Assembly (NCBI RefSeq): GCF_014268655.2
Contig: NZ_JABWQX020000001.1
Coordinates: 372,001-436,000 of the forward strand
Direction of reading: 5' to 3'
DNA length: 64,000 bases
Origin: Pseudomonas marvdashtae
GTDB taxonomy: Bacteria; Pseudomonadota; Gammaproteobacteria; Pseudomonadales; Pseudomonadaceae
Shown: positions 59,131 to 64,000 of the stretch, piece by piece
How positions within the stretch are numbered: position 1 is the stretch's first letter
Layout of the letters: each line of letters starts with the position of its first letter
Notes under the pieces: model-generated
Told to the model about the DNA's origin: nothing
Databases searched by the model: none
Seen by the model: only the letters and a program-made list of their open reading frames with translations
Position numbers and translations under genes: made by a program

Positions 59131-59805
59131 ATGCAGCCCTTCGCTATTGCTCCGTCGATTCTCTCCGCCGACTTCGCCCGCCTGGGTGAAGAAGTGGACA
59201 ACGTTCTGGCCGCCGGCGCCGACATCGTGCATTTCGATGTCATGGACAATCACTACGTACCCAACCTGACCATCGGCCCGATGGTTTGCGCGGCGTTGCG
59301 CAAATACGGCGTCACCGCGCCGATCGACGCGCACCTGATGGTCAGCCCGGTGGATCGCATCGTCGGCGACTTCATCGAAGCGGGCGCCACCTACATCACC
59401 TTCCACCCGGAAGCCACCCTGCACGTCGACCGCTCCTTGCAGCTGATCCGCGAAGGCGGTTGCAAGGCGGGCCTGGTGTTCAACCCGGCAACGCCCTTGG
59501 ACGTGCTCAAATACGTGATGGACAAGGTCGACATGGTCCTGCTGATGAGCGTCAACCCCGGCTTCGGCGGGCAGAAGTTCATCCCCGGCACGCTCGACAA
59601 GCTGCGCGAGGCGCGGGCGCTGATCGATGCCTCGGGCCGTGACATCCGCCTGGAAATCGATGGCGGCGTGAACGTGAGCAACATCCGCGAAATCGCTGCG
59701 GCCGGCGCCGATACCTTTGTCGCCGGTTCGGCCATCTTCAATGCACCGGATTACAAAGAGGTGATCGAGAAGATGCGCGCCGAACTGGCCCTGGCGCGCC
59801 CATGA
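59131..59805 (+). CDS. rpe: ribulose-phosphate 3-epimerase
   Basis: 224-aa TIM-barrel metal enzyme interconverting ribulose-5-P and xylulose-5-P in the pentose phosphate pathway. [20 protein letters not shown] start, metal/active-site segments [14 protein letters not shown] and [18 protein letters not shown] and LEIDGGVN are present. A -10-like TATACAAT lies about 45 bp upstream. Overlaps gph by 4 nt. Confidence 0.97.
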   Translation: MQPFAIAPSILSADFARLGEEVDNVLAAGADIVHFDVMDNHYVPNLTIGPMVCAALRKYGVTAPIDAHLMVSPVDRIVGDFIEAGATYITFHPEATLHVDRSLQLIREGGCKAGLVFNPATPLDVLKYVMDKVDMVLLMSVNPGFGGQKFIPGTLDKLREARALIDASGRDIRLEIDGGVNVSNIREIAAAGADTFVAGSAIFNAPDYKEVIEKMRAELALARP

Positions 59806-60620
59806 GCGGCTTCGAGCAGCTGTTTCCCGGCAGCCTGCCACGCCTGGTGATGTTCGACCTCGACGGCACGCTGGTGGACTCGGTCCCGGACCTCGCGGCT
59901 GCCGTGGACGCCATGCTGCTCAAGCTCGGACGCCCGCCCGCCGGCATCGACGCGGTGCGCCAGTGGGTTGGCAATGGCGCGCCGATGCTGGTGCGCCGGG
60001 CCCTGGCCAATCACATTGATGCCCAGGGCGTCGATGATGCGCAGGCCGAGCGGGCGCTGGAGCTGTTCAACGAAGCCTATGAAGGCCATCACGAATTGAC
60101 CGTGGTCTACCCCGGCGTGCGCTCCACGCTCAAGTGGCTGCACAAGCAAGGCGTGGAGATGGCGCTGATCACCAATAAGCCGGAGCGTTTCGTTGCGCCG
60201 CTGTTGGACCAGATGAAAATTGGGCGGTATTTCCGCTGGATCATCGGCGGAGACACCCTGCCGCAAAAAAAGCCCGATCCGGCCGCGCTGTTCTTCGTGA
60301 TGAAAATGGCCAATATCCCGGCGTCCCAATCGTTGTTTGTCGGCGACTCGCGCAGTGACGTGCTGGCGGCGAAAGCGGCGGGGGTCAAGTGCGTGGCGCT
60401 GAGCTACGGCTATAACCATGGCCGGCCGATTGCCGAAGAGTTTCCGTCATTGGTGATCGATGATTTACGACTGTTAATTCCCGGTTGCCTGGACCCGGCG
60501 GCTGAGATAACGTTGCCCGACGCTGTTCAATCCTCTTCTGGAAACGCCATCGTGGTGGTCACTCGCAAACTCTGGATGAAAGTCATCAAGGCCCTGGCCC
60601 GCTGGCGTTGGCGCGCCTGA
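59802..60620 (+). CDS. gph: phosphoglycolate phosphatase
   Basis: 272-aa HAD-superfamily phosphatase that removes phosphoglycolate. Motif [16 protein letters not shown] with both nucleophile Asp residues, motif [12 protein letters not shown], motif III Lys in PQKKPDP, motif [17 protein letters not shown]. The catalytic core ends near residue 225; the remaining about 47 residues end in a Trp/Arg-rich tail ([17 protein letters not shown]) just before trpE and could double as a tryptophan sensor (separate entry). Coupled to rpe. Confidence 0.95.
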   Translation: MSGFEQLFPGSLPRLVMFDLDGTLVDSVPDLAAAVDAMLLKLGRPPAGIDAVRQWVGNGAPMLVRRALANHIDAQGVDDAQAERALELFNEAYEGHHELTVVYPGVRSTLKWLHKQGVEMALITNKPERFVAPLLDQMKIGRYFRWIIGGDTLPQKKPDPAALFFVMKMANIPASQSLFVGDSRSDVLAAKAAGVKCVALSYGYNHGRPIAEEFPSLVIDDLRLLIPGCLDPAAEITLPDAVQSSSGNAIVVVTRKLWMKVIKALARWRWRA

Positions 60621-60647
60621 CGTGATCCTGGCCGGTTATCCGGCGCG
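60576..60647 (+). promoter_or_regulatory. putative trpE attenuator leader overlapping the gph 3' end
   Basis: The last 15 codons of gph read [18 protein letters not shown], with Trp codons at 60603 and 60609 and a third at 60573. The next bases can form two exclusive hairpins: GCGCGCC/GGCGCGT (60611-60617 with 60642-60648) and GCCGG-TTAT-CCGGC (60631-60644). A ribosome stalled at the Trp codons would cover the first arm of the former. trpE starts 44 nt further on. No strong T run is visible, so the terminator element is uncertain. Attenuation of trpE and trpGDC has been reported for P. putida. Confidence 0.5.
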
Positions 60648-60691
60648 TTTGCATACCTGACTGTCAGCTCCTCTTGCCACGAGGCACCCCC

Positions 60692-62173
60692 ATGATCCGC
60701 GAAGAATTCCTGCGTCTAGCCGCTGCCGGCTACAACCGCATCCCGCTCGCCTGCGAAACCCTGGCCGACTTCGACACGCCGCTGTCGATCTACCTCAAGC
60801 TGGCCGACCAGCCCAACTCCTACCTGCTCGAATCGGTACAGGGCGGCGAAAAGTGGGGCCGTTATTCCATCATCGGTTTGCCGTGCCGTACGGTACTGCG
60901 AGTCCATGACCATCGCATCAGCGTGACCTGCGACGGTGTCGAAATCGAAAGCCTCGAGGTCGACGACCCGCTGGCGTTCGTCGAATCCTTCAAGGCCCGC
61001 TACAACGTGCCGAGCATCGCCGGCCTGCCGCGCTTCAACGGTGGCCTGGTGGGGTATTTCGGCTACGACTGCGTGCGCTACGTGGAAAAACGCCTGGGCA
61101 GCTGTCCGAATCCCGATCCGCTGGGCGTGCCGGACATTCTGCTGATGGTCTCCGATGCGGTCGTGGTCTTCGATAACCTGGCTGGCAAGATGCACGCGAT
61201 CGTCCTGGCCGATCCGTCCCAGGAAGATGCCTACGAGCAAGGTCAGAAAAGCCTGCAGGCACTCCTGGAAAAACTCCGTCAGCCGATCACGCCACGTCCC
61301 GGCCTGGACTTCAGCAAGCAGTCGGCGGCCGACCCGGTATTCCGTTCCAGTTTCACCCAGGACGATTACGAACGGGCCGTCGATACCATCAAGGAATACA
61401 TCCTCGCCGGCGACTGCATGCAGGTTGTGCCGTCGCAACGGATGTCCATCGACTTCAAGGCCGCGCCGATCGATCTCTATCGCGCGCTGCGCTGTTTCAA
61501 TCCAACGCCCTACATGTACTTCTTCAACTTCGGCGACTTCCATGTCGTGGGTAGTTCACCCGAGGTGCTGGTGCGGGTCGAAGACAACCTGATCACCGTG
61601 CGGCCGATTGCCGGCACGCGTCCTCGTGGCGCTACGGAAGAAGCCGATCGGGCATTGGAAGAAGACCTGCTCTCGGACGACAAGGAAATCGCCGAGCACC
61701 TGATGTTGATCGATCTGGGGCGCAACGACACCGGACGGGTTTCCGAAGTGGGATCGGTGAAGCTCACCGAGAAAATGGTCATCGAACGCTACTCCAACGT
61801 GATGCACATCGTCTCCAACGTCACCGGCCAGCTGAAGGCCGGGTTGACCGCGATGGACGCGCTGCGAGCGATCCTGCCGGCGGGCACCTTGTCCGGTGCG
61901 CCGAAAATCCGCGCGATGGAAATCATCGATGAACTGGAACCGGTCAAGCGTGGCGTGTACGGCGGTGCCGTGGGTTACTTTGCCTGGAATGGCAACATGG
62001 ACACGGCCATTGCCATCCGTACCGCAGTGATCAAGAACGGTGAACTGCACGTTCAGGCCGGCGGTGGCATCGTTGCCGACTCGGTGCCGGCACTGGAGTG
62101 GGAAGAAACCCTGAACAAGCGTCGGGCTATGTTCCGCGCCGTGGCGTTGGCGGAGCAGACTTCAGGCGACTGA
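60692..62173 (+). CDS. trpE: anthranilate synthase component I
   Basis: 493-aa enzyme that makes anthranilate from chorismate with ammonia from TrpG, the first committed step to tryptophan. N-terminal domain with the feedback-site motif [15 protein letters not shown]; chorismate-binding domain with [12 protein letters not shown] and [21 protein letters not shown] 60692 has GAGG 7 nt upstream and gives the family N-terminus [10 protein letters not shown]; an ATG at 60674 is less likely. Preceded by the gph tail. Confidence 0.97.
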   Translation: MIREEFLRLAAAGYNRIPLACETLADFDTPLSIYLKLADQPNSYLLESVQGGEKWGRYSIIGLPCRTVLRVHDHRISVTCDGVEIESLEVDDPLAFVESFKARYNVPSIAGLPRFNGGLVGYFGYDCVRYVEKRLGSCPNPDPLGVPDILLMVSDAVVVFDNLAGKMHAIVLADPSQEDAYEQGQKSLQALLEKLRQPITPRPGLDFSKQSAADPVFRSSFTQDDYERAVDTIKEYILAGDCMQVVPSQRMSIDFKAAPIDLYRALRCFNPTPYMYFFNFGDFHVVGSSPEVLVRVEDNLITVRPIAGTRPRGATEEADRALEEDLLSDDKEIAEHLMLIDLGRNDTGRVSEVGSVKLTEKMVIERYSNVMHIVSNVTGQLKAGLTAMDALRAILPAGTLSGAPKIRAMEIIDELEPVKRGVYGGAVGYFAWNGNMDTAIAIRTAVIKNGELHVQAGGGIVADSVPALEWEETLNKRRAMFRAVALAEQTSGD

Positions 62174-62259
62174 AGTCCTCCACAACAACCTGAGTGGCCA
62201 GGAGTCCTTTCGCTCCGAAGGCCGTATTTAAAGTCAGTGAATCCAAAGGTTGCTACGCC

Positions 62260-62853
62260 ATGTTGCTGATGATCGATAACTACGACTCTTTTACCTACAA
62301 CGTTGTGCAATACCTTGGCGAGCTCGGTGCCGAGGTCAAGGTGGTGCGCAACGACGAGCTGACCATCGCCGAAATCGAGGCCCTCAAGCCCGAGCGTATC
62401 GTGGTTTCGCCGGGCCCATGCACGCCGACAGAGGCGGGCATTTCCATCGAAGCGATCAAATATTTTGCCGGTAAGCTGCCGATTCTCGGCGTCTGCCTGG
62501 GCCATCAATCGATCGGCCAGGCCTTTGGTGGCGATGTCGTGCGCGCCCGGCAAGTGATGCATGGCAAGACCAGCCCGGTGTTCCATGAAGACAAGGGCGT
62601 GTTCGAAGGCCTGAATCACCCGCTTACCGTTACCCGCTACCACTCGCTGATCGTCAAGCGCGATACTCTGCCCGATTGTCTGGAGCCGACCGCCTGGACC
62701 CAGCTCGAAGATGGCTCGGTGGACGAGATCATGGGACTGCGACACAAGACGTTAAATATTGAAGGTGTGCAATTTCACCCTGAGTCTATCCTCACTGAAC
62801 AGGGCCACGAGCTGTTCGCCAACTTCCTCAAACAAACCGGCGGCACGCGCTAA
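62260..62853 (+). CDS. trpG: anthranilate synthase component II (glutamine amidotransferase)
   Basis: 197-aa class I amidotransferase subunit. Catalytic Cys in [15 protein letters not shown], His/Glu in [13 protein letters not shown] 62260 gives [14 protein letters not shown], the family start. Only 86 bp after trpE. May also serve p-aminobenzoate synthesis. First gene of trpGDC, 9 bp before trpD. Confidence 0.97.
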   Translation: MLLMIDNYDSFTYNVVQYLGELGAEVKVVRNDELTIAEIEALKPERIVVSPGPCTPTEAGISIEAIKYFAGKLPILGVCLGHQSIGQAFGGDVVRARQVMHGKTSPVFHEDKGVFEGLNHPLTVTRYHSLIVKRDTLPDCLEPTAWTQLEDGSVDEIMGLRHKTLNIEGVQFHPESILTEQGHELFANFLKQTGGTR

Positions 62854-62862
62854 GGACTTTTC

Positions 62863-63912
62863 ATGGATATCAAGGCAGCCCTTAACCGTATCGTCGGCCA
62901 GCTCGACCTGAGCACCGAAGAAATGCGCGACGTGATGCGTGAAATCATGACGGGCCAGTGCACGGATGCGCAGATAGGCGCGTTCATGATGGCCATGCGC
63001 ATGAAGAGCGAGAGCATCGACGAAATCGTCGGTGCGGTCACGACCATGCGGGAGTTGGCGGACAAGGTCGAACTCAAGACCCTGGATGGCGTGGTGGATG
63101 TCGTGGGGACCGGCGGCGATGGCGCCAACATCTTCAACGTTTCCACAGCCTCGGCGTTTGTCGTCGCGGCGGCTGGCTGTACGGTCGCCAAGCATGGCAA
63201 TCGTGCGGTTTCGGGCAAGAGCGGCAGTGCCGATCTGCTGGAGGCCGCCGGAGTCTACCTGAACCTGACACCGGTCCAGGTGGCGCGTTGTATCGACAAT
63301 GTCGGCATCGGCTTCATGTTTGCCCAGACCCACCACAGCGCGATGAAACATGCCGCGGCACCCCGCCGTGACCTGGGCCTGCGCACGCTGTTCAACATGC
63401 TCGGTCCGCTTACGAATCCGGCCGGTGTGAAGCATCAAGTGGTCGGTGTGTTCAGCCAGGCATTGTGCCGGCCGTTGGCCGAGGTCCTGCAGCGCCTGGG
63501 CAGCAAGCATGTGCTGGTGGTTCATTCCAAGGACGGGTTGGATGAATTCAGCCTCGCGGCTCCCACCTTCGTGGCGGAGCTGAAAAATGATCAGATCACT
63601 GAATATTGGGTCGAACCCGAAGACCTGGGCATGAAGAGCCAGAGCCTGCATGGGCTCGCGGTTGACGGGCCGGCCCAGTCGCTGGAATTGATCCGCGATG
63701 CCCTGGGGCGTCGCAAAACCGAAAATGGCCAGAAGGCTGCGGAAATGATCGTGCTCAACGCGGGTGCCGCGTTATACGCCGCCGATCATGCCAGCAGTCT
63801 CAAGCAAGGTGTGGAGCTCGCTCATGACGCCCTGCACACCGGCCTGGCCAGAGAAAAACTGGAAGAATTAGGCGCGTTTACCGCCGTATTCAAAATGGAG
63901 AATGAAGGATGA
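62863..63912 (+). CDS. trpD: anthranilate phosphoribosyltransferase
   Basis: 349-aa enzyme joining anthranilate and PRPP. PRPP-binding [29 protein letters not shown] and anthranilate-binding [19 protein letters not shown] segments are present. Stop overlaps the trpC start (ATGA). Confidence 0.97.
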   Translation: MDIKAALNRIVGQLDLSTEEMRDVMREIMTGQCTDAQIGAFMMAMRMKSESIDEIVGAVTTMRELADKVELKTLDGVVDVVGTGGDGANIFNVSTASAFVVAAAGCTVAKHGNRAVSGKSGSADLLEAAGVYLNLTPVQVARCIDNVGIGFMFAQTHHSAMKHAAAPRRDLGLRTLFNMLGPLTNPAGVKHQVVGVFSQALCRPLAEVLQRLGSKHVLVVHSKDGLDEFSLAAPTFVAELKNDQITEYWVEPEDLGMKSQSLHGLAVDGPAQSLELIRDALGRRKTENGQKAAEMIVLNAGAALYAADHASSLKQGVELAHDALHTGLAREKLEELGAFTAVFKMENEG

Positions 63913-64000
63913 GCGTGCCAACAGTTCTGGAAAAAATCCTGGCTCGAAAGGCCGAGGAAGTGGCCGAGCGCCGTGCGCGGCTCAGCCTGGCCGAGTTGGA
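63909..64000 (+). CDS. trpC: indole-3-glycerol-phosphate synthase, 5' end (cut by window)
   Basis: First 30 codons only: [20 protein letters not shown] then [10 protein letters not shown]. The N-terminal helix [16 protein letters not shown] is the usual TrpC start, and the ATGA overlap with trpD is the standard trpDC junction. Confidence 0.9.
   Translation, partial: MSVPTVLEKILARKAEEVAERRARLSLAEL

Noticed and set aside
57916..59841. 641-aa antisense frame over the alcohol dehydrogenase and rpe
   Set aside because: Opposes two well-supported genes and shows no domain.
62142..62153. A second TGG-CGT-TGG-CGG (W-R-W-R) run at the end of trpE, as a possible trpG leader peptide
   Set aside because: It lies in another frame than trpE, and that frame has no ATG, GTG or TTG between its preceding stop and the Trp codons; in the trpE frame the bases encode Val-Ala-Leu-Ala.

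Overview
The window is chromosomal DNA from a fluorescent Pseudomonas (P. fluorescens/P. putida lineage). It is GC-rich, and its gene order (acyl-CoA dehydrogenases - pqq - davAB - tRNA-Ile - rpoD - dnaG - rpsU - tsaD - folB/K - cca - spoVR/yeaHG - apaH/G - rsmA - pdxA - surA - lptD - amgK - murU - agtSR - agtABCD - rpe - gph - trpE - trpGDC) is that of the Pseudomonas core genome. I see no prophage, IS element, CRISPR array or obvious genomic island. Coding is dense, with many 4-nt ATGA overlaps.

Layout. 1-6.8 kb: three paralogous acyl-CoA dehydrogenases (the first cut by the window edge) with a membrane diguanylate cyclase between the first two. 6.8-7.0 kb: a perfect GacA box followed by the small RNA RsmY and its terminator. 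7.1-15.1 kb: a Pmp3-type peptide, then on the minus strand the PQQ cofactor cluster (pqqF, pqqA, terminator, pqqBCDE, and a prolyl-oligopeptidase-type pqqM). 15.1-18.3 kb: lysine monooxygenase pathway genes davB-davA with an Lrp-type regulator. 18.3-24.7 kb: a large unknown membrane protein, tRNA-Ile2(CAU), and a 1247-aa substrate-binding/PAS/GGDEF/EAL protein. 24.8-29.4 kb: rpoD, dnaG, rpsU (macromolecular synthesis group). 29.6-33.4 kb: tsaD, plsY, folB, folK, cca. 33.4-38.3 kb: spoVR-yeaH-yeaG stationary-phase operon. 38.6-46.2 kb: glpE, apaH, apaG, rsmA, pdxA, surA, lptD. 46.4-48.8 kb: amgK, murU (peptidoglycan recycling) and a DjlA-type co-chaperone. 49.9-57.8 kb: a two-component system and ABC importer matching agtSR/agtABCD for 4-aminobutyrate/5-aminovalerate. 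57.9-64 kb: an iron-dependent alcohol dehydrogenase, rpe, gph, trpE, trpG, trpD and the start of trpC.

Functional links. DavB and DavA convert L-lysine to 5-aminovalerate, and the Agt system about 35 kb away is the type that senses and imports 5-aminovalerate. RsmY would connect GacS/GacA to post-transcriptional control. Two sensor proteins (at 20.9 and 49.9 kb) carry the same kind of periplasmic amino-acid-binding module but different outputs (c-di-GMP turnover versus histidine kinase).

The most interesting non-coding signals are: the GacA box/rsmY unit; a Trp-rich gph 3' end (W-R-W-R) just before trpE with two mutually exclusive hairpins, suggesting an attenuator in which gph translation itself could be the sensor; dyads upstream of agtA, davB and pqqA; a clover-leaf inverted repeat between agtB and agtC; and a cluster of dyads upstream of the PrkA kinase gene. 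No clearly novel system was identified; these regulatory arrangements are the best leads.
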